A DNA stretch of 64,000 bases, from the NCBI GenBank assembly GCA_004154925.1, contig QJNS01000065.1, forward strand, positions 257,614 to 321,613, in the 5' to 3' direction. Each line of letters starts with the position of its first letter. The stretch's first letter is position 1. The notes below the pieces were generated by a model. It saw only the letters and a program-made list of their open reading frames with translations. It ran no database searches and had not been told where the DNA came from. Source of the DNA: Monosporascus cannonballus. Taxonomy: Eukaryota; Ascomycota; Sordariomycetes; Xylariales. The position numbers and the translations under genes are program-made. Shown piece after piece: positions 33,082 to 43,961 of this stretch.

Positions 33082-36000
33082 AATAACAAAGTTTAAAAGA
33101 ATTAACAAATATTTATAAAAAAGGCTTCCAAAGACGACAATAAAAACTTTGAATAATTGTTTTACTGTGGATATATAAATCGGAATATATTAATATATCG
33201 TAATAGGAAATTACAAAAGTTTAAACGAAAATTATATCATACGAAACGTTATTAATCAGCTTAAAATACCATAAAAATATAAGTTAAAACTTTATATAAT
33301 TACGAATGTCGAATATTAAAATTTTGTTTATAATAAAAAAACTTAAGTACGAATTAATTATTTCAAAATTTCAATTAAAGATAACATTAAACAGTTAATT
33401 TCGATATTGTTTTATTTGAAAATTACGATATAATTTTTATAAAAATTAGACATATTAATATAAAATTTTAATTAACGAAAAGATCAATTAAGCGAAATTT
33501 AAGTAATTAAAAAAAATTTATAATATTAACCCGAAAAATTAAAGAACTGAATTAATATATACTTATAATATTAAAATAGAGCAGGGTATTACGCCTATAA
33601 TCAGGCACGGCTGATCAGAAAGTCCGAATTTCGCATATATATTAAGGAGTTCTTTTTCGCCATAGATTTAAGCCCTAGGCATTATCTACGACCATCATCA
33701 TTTAGTATGTTTTCTGCTACTTTAGTTATCGAGATTCAATATTATTAATATAATCGGATTAAGTTTTTCATCTCGATAATATCTTTTCGTTTCGTGATAT
33801 AATTTACTTATTCGTCTTAATTAAAACTAATTTCCGTTTACTTGAAATTAATATTATAAGTAAAAATAATTTTTAAAAAGAAATTAATTATCACATTATT
33901 AAAATATAGCAAATAAGATTATATAATAATTTTTAAAATAGATTTATTTACGAAATTTTACCTTATTTATAAATTTATTAAAATTAAACTACGTATTTTT
34001 AAATAATATTTAAAAAAATTAATAATAAAAATAATTTCGATTTTGAAAATTGCTTATAATATAGCATATATAATTTGTACCTAAAAAGTAAATTATAACT
34101 TATAATAGATTAGTAATACTTATACTATATTATTATTAAAATTAGAAATAAATATATATAAAAAATAGTTTTTAAACCGAAATACAGATTATAGAAATAC
34201 TTAATTACGTTAATAAGGCTTATAAACGCACTAGTAATTTTCTAATGGATAATAAATTATATATTTCGAAAATATCTTAACGTTTTATTTATATATTACT
34301 TTGACAACGCTTATATTTATTCAAAAATAGAAAAGGTATATGTAAAATATGTTTCTAAAACCTTTTTAAGTTTTACAAAACGTTAAATTTTGAGTTAATG
34401 CAAAAAGAAATTAATTTAAAAATAAATAATACAACATATAAAATATATTATTCTTCTTAAATATATTAAAATATGATTTAAAAAATAGCTATAATTACAA
34501 AATAAAAAATGATAACAATAATTAAAAAGGCACGAATATTTTTTAGATTTATTAATTTCTACAAAACATTTATTAAACACATTAGCAGAATTATTATACA
34601 CTTAATTAATCCTATTAATTTGCTTTGAAATAAATATTATAACGATAAAAACATGTTTAAAAATTAAATGTATAATTATTACAAAATTAGTATTGATTAT
34701 ATAGAATTTAATACGTTATATTAAATTAAAACCAGATATGTCGAAATATATATTGAACGTAATTGTTAAATAATAAAATAATTAAAGTAAATTACACCTT
34801 ATTACGTTTTTTAATACAAATTAAAAAAACCTAAATTAATTACTGTATTTCAGATAAAAAACTAGTGGTTAATATTATAGCATTTTGAATATTTAAATAG
34901 TTTTCTAAAAGAAAATTGTATTAAATTAAAGTTTATATAGATTATCAAAGTGTTATCCGTTTTGTTATAATTAAGAAATATATAGAACAATAATTATAAT
35001 AAGTAGAACAATAACTAATTTCGATTTCGTTATTATTTATAAAAAAGATTAAGAAACCGCAAAGTAAACGCTGTAAATAAATAATCAGACATTAAACAAA
35101 TTATTTAAAGTTATCTATATAATTTTAAATATTACCTTAAATAATATCTATATCGACGCCAAATTACAATAATACGAATTATACTATATAATACGTATCA
35201 AAAAATAAAAATGTAATATTAATTTACTAAAGAAATAAAAATTAAATAAATTACAAATTTTAGAAAAATATTAAATACATCTAGTACGCTACAAATATAG
35301 ATATTAATTATATAAATATTTAAAGATTTTTAAAATCTTAAAATTATTTTAACGCATTTATTACTTTCTTAAAATAAAAATAATAATTGAAAAAGTGCGA
35401 TGATAATAGAACCTTTATAACAAATAAAGATATACCGATATAAGCTCTGAGAAAAACTATAATTATTACCAATTTTAAAAAAGTAATAAAATTCGATTGT
35501 TATAGATTTTATTATTACACTTCTTTTATCCAAAACCCTAGTAACAGAAATAAATTACGATAATATCTTCGTAATTACTAACAAATTTACAAAATTTTCT
35601 TATTTTTTTACCTTATTAAAAATATAAACGCCGAATAAATAGCATATACTTTCTATAAAAACATCTATAATATTTATGAATTATTATATAAAATTATTTC
35701 TAATAATGAAATTACATTTATTTTAAAATTATAATATATTCTTTTAATGTAAATTAGTTTAAATTATAAATTACTTAATATGTTTAAATCTTTAATCATC
35801 GAATAAACGAAACGATTAAATCAAAAATTAAAATTTATATGCAATATTATATTAATTGAAAATACAATAATTAAATTAAAAATTACTCATTACGTAATTA
35901 ACTTATAACACTAATTATTACGAAAATATTAGAACGATTTTATTAAAATCAAATTTTAAATTTATATCTCATATTTATTAAAATGTATATACTAAATTTG

Positions 36001-36380
36001 TTAACGTTAAAATAATATTTATATTAAAATTATTTATATAACTCTATTAGAAATAAAAAAAATTAAAATTCGTACGTAATTAAATAACTAATTATTATAT
36101 TTAAAAAACGCCAAAAATCTTAATTTTTGAAAAAATAAAAATAATTTCATTCGTTATAAAAATATTAAAATAAAAAAACATAATAACAAATTCGATTTCA
36201 AATATATCTATTTACATAACATTATTTAAAGAATTTCGAAAAATAATTATTAATTATATCTTTTACTAAAAATTAAACTTTTTTCTATTTTTTATATTTT
36301 CTTACTTAAGTCAATAGCAAATACTATTAAAGTCTATACGGAATAAAACGATATAAAAATATAAAACGAAATTATATATA

Positions 36381-36496
36381 TGATGATATGTATAGCTAGT
36401 CTTTATAAGGTGGATTATGTGTCCAAATCCTAATTAGAGTTTAGAATTGCTGACATTTTGGTATTGTAACTAGCGTTGCACTCTCGTTATCTCACA
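36381..36496. mobile_element. 116-bp TG...CA island with ATATA target duplication
   Basis: Island starting TGATGATATG and ending TCTCACA, with ATATA at 36376-36380 and 36497-36501. Not RIP-mutated. The duplication is low-complexity, so chance cannot be excluded. Confidence 0.5.
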
Positions 36497-37249
36497 ATAT
36501 ACAAAATAAAAAAAGATTTAATTTATTAAAAAAAGGATTTACTCAGTATTTAATTAAATAAAGAAATTATTCAAATTTCGAAAACACTTAAAACTCTACA
36601 AAAAACCTCATAATCGATTAATATTTATTAAAAAAAGTTTTACTAATAACGTCGAAAATATCTTACAAAACGTTTAAATCGACAGTTAACTAATTAATAA
36701 CGTTAAAATTAGCCCAATCGAAAAATGCCGTATTCGATACTGATGCAGCTATTTTAATCGTTAATTATTTTTACTTTTGTTTAAAACGTTTAAACTTTCT
36801 TATCCCTTCGATATTTTTGATATTATAACGAAATATTTCCATTTTCTAATAACAAAACATTCGCCGTTATTTTTAAAAACAATCCAATTTGTTAATAACG
36901 TTATATAACGTCTTTTAGGCTTATTTCTCTTTACGCTTTAAATAATTCTTTTTATTGAAATTTTTTTATTTAGTTTTAAATAATTCGAAAACGTTATAAA
37001 AATTGTCGTAACGAATTTACCGCGTATAGTTTTTAAAGTCGCGAAAAAACTTGGTTTTTTATTTTTTTTCTCTTTATAACGGAAATAAAAAAACAATAAA
37101 ATCAAAACGAGGAATCCGTTTTAATAAAAGAAACATATCAATATATTTACGCGAAAGAGAATTTTTAATACGACCAAATCTAGGAGAATATAAGAAAAGA
37201 ATTTACAAATAAAATTTTCGAAACCAAGATCCTAAGAAAAGAGAAATTA

Positions 37250-37547
37250 TATAATAAGCTATCAAACTTAACAAGCTTAAAACGGTCGAAACAAAAAAAA
37301 ACTAAAACTTAAAACGAAATCCGATTACGTAATAAACTTAAGGTTTTCAAAGACTTTAACGCCTTAAGCTCTTTAAGCGATATAAAAGTATTAAGAATTT
37401 TTAAAAAACTTAAAAAATTAAGCGGTTGAAATACTTTAAACTAAAAATAAAACATATACATTTATTATCTAATTTAGATAATATTCGCTTATATTATAAC
37501 TTCGTTACTTAAAGAAACTTTAATATTATAAAACGCAACTAAATTAT
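37250..37547 (+). repeat. 3' LTR of the 30.8 kb element, first part
   Basis: Matches 30808 onwards with the same U3 and the start of R/U5, interrupted at 37548 by an inserted element and resuming at 39779. Confidence 0.7.
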
Positions 37548-39773
37548 TGTAAGAATACAGCTCCTATAGAGCTGCGGCTAGTGTCCGACCAGTTACAGAT
37601 CTACGCGCTAGTACAAATAACTATCTAGCAGCTAATCTCGAACCTCACATAATGAATGACTCTAATAATAAATAGGGAAAACACACCCAAAATCATAGTA
37701 ACCTATATATTTCAAAGCCTTTTAACAATATAACAACGTATTTTTTTAATAAAATAAAGTTATTTAGGCTATTTAGCTTTGCGCTACATTTTCTTAACAG
37801 GCTATTTTTTAATATAATTATCAATTAGGACCTGATCGCCAGCCTTTATAGGCTTTAAACGCTTAATAACTTTGTTCTTAACCGACCTAATATTTGATAA
37901 ATTCGTAAAAACCTTATTCGATTATTTAGTAATAATTTAGCTTTTAGAACTTTCGTATTTCTCGAATTTCGTTTGTAAAAGTTAATTATTGTGATGGGGC
38001 TGTATGGAGCCCTATTATGGAGCACCGGACAAACGCCGGTACCAAGCAGCACTAGCGCAGCGCCTTATATGCGAACACACACAACTGTATTTTCATCTTC
38101 CTTTTCTTTTCTCTTTAGCTAGAAAATAAACTCTCATTGGCAACCGATTGCAGACTGCTCAGGTGAAGCCTTTTACAATTATTATAATGAAAAATCACGT
38201 TTTTGGTATTAAGATTATTAAACTGTTTAGTAACTTTAATTATTATTTTCCGAATATTGCAAAACGCTTTTAATTAATTATATAAGGCCGTTTATATATT
38301 CTTTTCGTAATTTTGAGGCCTTATAAAAATTTATACGATTTTGTTCTAATTGTTAATTATTTGTTCTGGCGGTATTTTCGATTTAAGGGTTAGCTAAGGT
38401 GTTATTTCGAGATCCTTTAAGATTATTTCGAATTTAAGATAAAGTAAGCTAATATAACGTTATCCAGCTTTAATGTTTTTATCGGTAAAGGCGATTTCGA
38501 CAGCCTTATAATATGCTGTTAATATATAGCGTTTATATTCGAAAATTATTTTAAATAATCCGCCGGCCTTTTGTAAAGCGATGCGATATTTTTTTTAAAT
38601 ACGAAAAATACGGCAACGTTAAGTAACTAAAGGTTATTATTTAAATAAAGTAAAAGATATATAAGAGCAACCCTATTTTTAAAGTATTTCTATATAATAG
38701 CAAGAAATATATATATATAATATCATTATTTAAAATAAATAATTAACATTTATTATAGAAATAAGGCTTAATTATTGAAAGAAAAATAAATTCTAATTAT
38801 TTTAACGTAATAACGTTATTAATTTACTCTTTTAAAATTAACGTATATTCGTCTTTTTCAATATTTTCGAGTAATTATTATTTTTGAATTATAAGACCAT
38901 TAAAGATATATGCCGCCGTACCTTTCTCATATATAAAGCCGATATATTTAAAAATAAATATCTATAACGTTACGTTCGACTTTCTAAGCTTTACGTAAGC
39001 CGTTTTCGAAAATCTTACGACTGTCTTATTAGCTTGTTTTTATTTTTAAATACCCGTTTTATTCATATTATATTCGTTTATAAGCTGGATCTCGTATTTG
39101 GTTTATATAGCGGCGAAAAAAGAGAAAAACTTACGTATTTCGTTACGATTACGTATTTCGAAACGTTTTCGAGGTATAATTCAGCCTTTTTTCGTATATA
39201 TCTTATTATAACGTACGATAAAGCGATTAACTTAATATTTTCCGAAAATCTTTTTAAAATTTAATAAGGTTTTTGCCATTTAACAGAACTATATCTTTAT
39301 AAGGACGTGGCCGTATATCTTTTTATATAATATCTAATTAATAAATTTATCTTTTTTTAAATGGATAACTTATATATTTTAACTTTGGTTTCGGAATGTG
39401 ATTTGGAACTATGTATGCGGTATAATAAAGTTAATTAAGATATATCGAATTGCAAGTTCGTAAGAGTTTCGGAACTATTTTCCGCTATAAAATTTTTAAC
39501 ATCTCGAATTCTGCGCTCTCGGTCGAAATTAACTATTTTTATCCGAAATCAATTAATTAAAGAGTTTTTAAGTTATCGCAAAGTTAAGCATTAAGGAATA
39601 GTTGTTGTTGTGGAGAAAAGTCGTATTCATTGTTAGAGTCATTCATTATGTGGGGTCCGAGGTTAGTAAGAAACGCTAGATGGAAGTAATCTAATACACT
39701 CACTTCTTGGAATACGCTCTGCGACTGGTCGAGGGTCACCTTACCATAGCTCTCAGCTATCCATTATCTTACA
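37548..39773. mobile_element. 2.2-kb inverted-repeat element inserted in an LTR (TSD ATTAT)
   Basis: Starts TGTAAGAATAC and ends TATCTTACA. The outer about 140-170 bp on the two sides are inverted relative to each other, sharing TGTAAGA at the tip and a CACATAATGAATGACTCTAA block (37645-37664, inverted at about 39628-39648). ATTAT flanks it on both sides (37543-37547 and 39774-39778). Removing it rejoins the interrupted LTR. The interior is RIP-mutated and on the minus strand has stretches such as LKPIKAGDQVLIDNY (about 37855-37815) that recall the end of an integrase, but no domain is certain. It could be two LTRs of a rearranged retroelement or a terminal-inverted-repeat element; a 188-bp island is nested inside it. 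Confidence 0.6.
37990..38177. mobile_element. 188-bp solo LTR-like insertion with ATTAT target duplication
   Basis: Starts TGTGATGGGGCTG, ends CCTTTTACA, flanked by ATTAT at 37985-37989 and 38178-38182. Contains a pyrimidine-rich stretch (CTTCCTTTTCTTTTCTC). GC-balanced with intact CpA, in strong contrast to its surroundings, so it inserted after RIP or escaped it because it is short. Confidence 0.65.
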
Positions 39774-39778
39774 ATTAT

Positions 39779-39864
39779 TTATTACTCATTTTTCTACGAT
39801 ACTTCTACCAATATAAACTCGTAAAACTAAGGTTTAATAATTAGTTAAACTCTTAGTCGTTATA
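39779..39864 (+). repeat. 3' LTR of the 30.8 kb element, second part
   Basis: Continuation of the R/U5 half (TACTCA...CTACGATACTTCTACC...GGTTTAATAATTAG) ending in AGTCGTTATA, a mutated AGCCGTCACA. Confidence 0.7.
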
Positions 39865-40271
39865 TTATAAGCCTAATATAGTATTAGTTTATTAAAGACA
39901 TGTAATAATATAATTACAGCTTCAATTTATCATAATTACAATATCGTTGAAATATTATAGTTATAAAGTTATAATAAACTTATAAACCATAGAAATGTAA
40001 TGAAAAATAAGGTATAATGTTTATTTATTACTCGATTTAAGTTTTATAAGTTACTAGTCTATTTTTATTATGCGTGCATTTCTGCAAAACGGGTTTACGT
40101 TTTATTCTTTTTAATAATAGCCAGTTTCTAGGGCTCCAAGTTGAACTAGACGTTAATATTGTTTTTTATCCGTATCGGCAATGCGTAAACGGTACTTTAT
40201 AACGAGATAAAGCAAGGGCGGTTCGTAAAACCTGGCGTTTCTAGCAAAGACCCGTAATCGAAGTATTATTG
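39865..40271. other. AT-rich spacer
   Basis: RIP-affected AT-rich DNA between the 30.8-kb element and the acyltransferase remnant. Nothing recognised. Confidence 0.5.
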
Positions 40272-41080
40272 CATGGCGAAGCCCTATAAGGACCCTACGT
40301 CCTGGCCGGAATCGAAGTTGCCGCTGAACGCGATAATATTTTTGATACGGGCGCCGGCGATCAGCGTTACGAAGTTACGCATTTCGTATAAACGCGATAT
40401 TTCGGTTAGGTTTCGGCGTAGCACCGAGGTTACGCTCGTTAGCGAGCAGCCGCTTGCGCGGCATTCGAAGGGCAGGAACGACGTCGTAATATATACTGTA
40501 TGGCCCATGTAGTCGGGCGGAACCCATATGACGCCGCGCGCGTCCACCGCCCGCGCTAGCTTGGAGACAGCGTCGGGGAGAGCGGCAGGTTGGGGACCGG
40601 GGGCCTCCGGAGATGGCTGTACTGGAGGGCAGACTCTTCGGGCCGGAGCGGCAGGATTAGCTCCTTGCGATGCTGGTTCCCCCATTTGGCGGCCGTGGCG
40701 AGAAAAGGCTTACCTCCCATAGCATACGCGAAGAGCTGGATGATTCGGCTTAGCCCCGAGGCGTCCATAACGTTATGTTAGCACGCCCAGTTTAGGAGGA
40801 GGCCTCCTTTAATAAAATTGATTTGGATCTGCCAATATTGGAACCGGTTTTATCCGACTTCTCGTAGTTAAGCGGAAAGGCTGTACGTGGGACCCAGGAC
40901 ATTTTTATCCAGCACCTTTAGAGATGCCTTGGACTTAAGTATATCTGAATAAGCCAGGTAGTTGTCTTTGGGGTTCTTGGCATGGTTTATAAAGGTGTTG
41001 GCTCGAACTGTGCACAGGGGCCATGCGGAAGAGGCCCCACCTGCCTTTGCCGCGTCCCTCGGTAACGGCTTCCGCTGCAA
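40272..41080 (-). pseudogene. BAHD-type (TRI101-like) O-acyltransferase pseudogene
   Basis: Minus-strand fragments in a GC-balanced island. About 41010-40870 gives a KNPKDNYLAYSDILKSKASL stretch and VLDKNVLGPTYSLSA. Then, about 40830-40780, QIQINFIKGGLLLNWAC is followed by a TAA (where CAA is likely) and HNVMDASGLSRIIQLFAYAM, which holds the HxxxD catalytic motif with the usual final Gly changed to Ala. Next are GNQHRKELILPL and YSHLRRPPVPNLP (to about 40590). Then a different frame reads SKLARAVDARGVIWVPPDYM, GHTVYITTSFLP, LTEISRLYEMRNFVTLIAGA and FSGNFDSGQDVGS, ending at 40284. These match fungal trichothecene 3-O-acetyltransferase-like transferases, which use acetyl-CoA. The middle third, normally between the LRRP and RAVDARG segments, is deleted and the frame differs on either side. 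Internal stops include CAA-to-TAA type changes, so the copy is dead and partly RIP-mutated. Confidence 0.75.
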
Positions 41081-41507
41081 GCCACGTACCTAAGAATAAA
41101 GCACATTCCGGAGAAAATAAATGCAACTGCAAGAGAAAAGGACGTGAAAGACTCAAAATCAAGGCCAAGGTCGCATTCAAACGGAGCCGGAGTTTAGCCC
41201 CTGAAAGGTTACGTCGGCCTGGCCGCATCCTTCTTTCTTCTTCTTTTCCCCCCACACTTGACTTTTACTCAGAATTTCCTATTCTAGTAATTCGTCACCA
41301 CATCGTGAGCTTTATTCTTCTATATGTCCAAATAGTAGCCACAATCCCTGCACCTGCCCGTCTTTACGACGGCACCGGAGATGATGATAGTCCTTGTACC
41401 TAGTTTCCGTCTACCTCTGACGGCATTAGCCTATATCTGATACCGTTATTACCCCATAACTGAACAACTTTGACGCCGGGGGACGTCGTTATTATTATTT
41501 AACTTAA
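41081..41507. other. GC-balanced flank of the acyltransferase remnant
   Basis: Probably the former upstream region of the acyltransferase gene. An open plus frame at 41023-41403 shows no domain. It ends where an LTR begins at 41508. Confidence 0.45.
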
Positions 41508-43961
41508 TGTGACGGCTAGGGGGTTTAACCAACTATTAAACCTTAGTTGTACGGGTTTATGTTGGCAGGAATATCGTGGGAATCTAAGCAATAGATACAG
41601 TAATCGTATTACGTCTCATAATATTAAGGGTGCCTTAGGTAACGAATTATTATTGTAAACTGAAACTATTTAAATTATAAAAATAATAAACGTATATATC
41701 TTAATTTTGTTAGCTGGATTACTACCAATAAGTTAATAATCCGGCTTACTGGCTTACTATTAATAAGTTGGTAATTTGGCTTACTGGCTTACTACCAGTA
41801 AGTTGGTAATTTATTATGTGACCTGTCTTATTACGCGCTTATGGTTAAGTTACGATAGGCCGTTTTTGGAAACCGTAATTTATTAGGTTATAATACGATT
41901 TCCTTTTTCCATAAATTTTGTCCTTAAGATTTCCTTTTTTTGGGTAAACCTTTTATATTTATTTAATATGCTTTTCGATATATCTAAATGTCGTTTTTGC
42001 AAATCCGAATAACGATTTGCCCTGGCTAATTTAATTAAATTCGAAGGTTTTAACGTAATATCTTATTTTTTTTCTGTTTTGCTCGGCAGTTTAATTGCTA
42101 AATAATGGACGGGGTTTTTCGTTATAAGAAGTATGTTCGTTAGGGTCCTTCGTACGATAAAACAGGAGTTTTTATTTCTATAATTAACCGTTATATCGTA
42201 AAATCAAAAAAATTAAAAAAGGAAAAGTTAACGGCCGAAAAATCCTTATCCGAAGCTTTTGCGCGTTATTTTTATATACGTCGTTAGCGCTAGTATTATC
42301 AATCTTAAGGTACGAAATTTATTAATCGTGTCTTTTAATCTCTGGACGATTTTAACGATCTTACGTAATTAAAATTAGAGTTTATAGTTAAGGTATAGGC
42401 TTTAAATAAGGTAAATGTTATTAATTAAAATACGGTGGATTAAAAACTTCCTTTATTAGATCTTATAGATTAGAATATTATTATTTCGGATGGCTCGGTC
42501 GTTATTGGTAAAAATCTTTAATAGGCGTTAGGCGTTAATAAGGTTTTTGGCGGGTTTTTAAGTGTTCTCGAAGTCCAGGTGCTTTTTTATTTAATTAGGT
42601 ATTAAGTAAATCCGTTTTATTTTCGCATATCGAATATTTTTTTTTATTTCGTACGTTTATTTGTCTTTTACCATTACGTCGTTTTGTGCTCTATGTACTT
42701 TAATTATATCCGTTATTAATTCGAATAAAAAAACATAAAAAATTGGATAAAGTTTAATTTTCGATAAGTATTCTAATTAATAAGTATTTTCTGAGATTTT
42801 TTTGATAATTTTATATAGACCGATATATTGAAAATCTAATTTTTTATTAGGTCGTTTTATTTAAATATTTTTTATGGTGAAGAAAATTATTTTCCTTTTT
42901 TCGAAAATTGGTTTTTTAACCTTTTTTACTTATAATATTTACTTATTTGGTTTCGTACAAATTCTAATTTTATTTTTATTTCTTAATATAATTACCGTAA
43001 TTATTTTAATATAAGGATTACTTTAATATTAATTAGACGGTTATTACGTACCTTTTTATAAACTTTTAAAATAAATCCAAAATTTGCATTTATTAATATT
43101 ACCTTAATGTTTTTATAATAGCTGGTACGGTAAATTAATTATACGATTAATAATTTCTTAACTTAGTTATTTTGTTCGTAATTGATATAATATCGTAAAT
43201 AAAATTTTAAGATTTAGTTTATTCGTTTTATTTATTTATCCGTTTAAGGTCTAAATACGTTAAAGAATTTATGATTTAGGCCGATCTATATCATAAGGCC
43301 TTGCCAAAATTTAGATGTAAATATTAATTTTTTATTTAAAATAATTTCTATAGGCAATTTATATATGTTAAAAATATATTATAAAAAATATATGCTATTT
43401 GTATGGCGTTTATGTCCTCGTAATATGGTAGAAAATAGAAAGATTTTATGAATCGATTAATAATTACGAAAATATTATCGTAATGTATTTTTATAATTAA
43501 AGTTTTTTAACATAGGAAATTTAGTAATAAAATCGAATATAATTAAGTATTATAATTATTTTGCGATTGGTAATAGCTATAACTTTTTATAGGGCTTATA
43601 TCGTTAAATCTTTATTTTGGCGTAAATATCGTATGGCTATATGATTTTTTATATCGTTAATTTTATTCTAAGAAAAGAATATATGTATTAAAACCGTTTT
43701 AAAGTTTTGTAAGTCCCTAGATATCCGTATAATTAATATTTATATATTTTTCGTACTAAGTATTTTCGATATTCCTTTAACACTTATATTTTGTTCGTTT
43801 TTTGGTTTTCTAGGAGATTATTATTATATTACTAGATCTTTTGGTGTATGTTGAAAGGTATTACTCGAATTATCGCAATTTATTGGGGATATAAATATCT
43901 TTTTATAATGATATCGAAAATTATATGGCTAACTTTAACCAATTTCTTTTCAAGGTTTAAT
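41508..43961 (-). mobile_element. 3'-end fragment of a minus-oriented Ty3/Gypsy element
   Basis: Begins with an LTR (41508 to about 41897) starting TGTGACGGCTAGG, followed inward by sequence equivalent to the chromodomain and integrase end of the other copies, coded on the minus strand. It is cut off at 43961, in the sequence GGTTTAAT, exactly where the next LTR starts; the equivalent position in the neighbouring copy (about 46388) continues without a break. Confidence 0.7.

Larger units (their letters stand above)
30808..39864 (+). mobile_element. Ty3/Gypsy chromovirus remnant with nested insertions
   Basis: A plus-oriented element with a 5' LTR at 30808-31157 and a 3' LTR starting at 37250 after a purine tract (AAGAAAAGAGAAA). 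Its 3' LTR is split: 37250-37547 continues at 39779-39864. The internal part is heavily RIP-mutated but parallels the better preserved element at 48.2-54.9 kb segment by segment: gag-like region about 31.3-33.2 kb, reverse transcriptase-like about 33.9-34.9 kb, integrase-like about 35.4-36.3 kb. Three smaller insertions interrupt it (32957-33081, 36381-36496, 37548-39773), listed separately. No open frame survives. Assignment to Ty3/Gypsy is by similarity to the other copies in the window. Confidence 0.7.
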
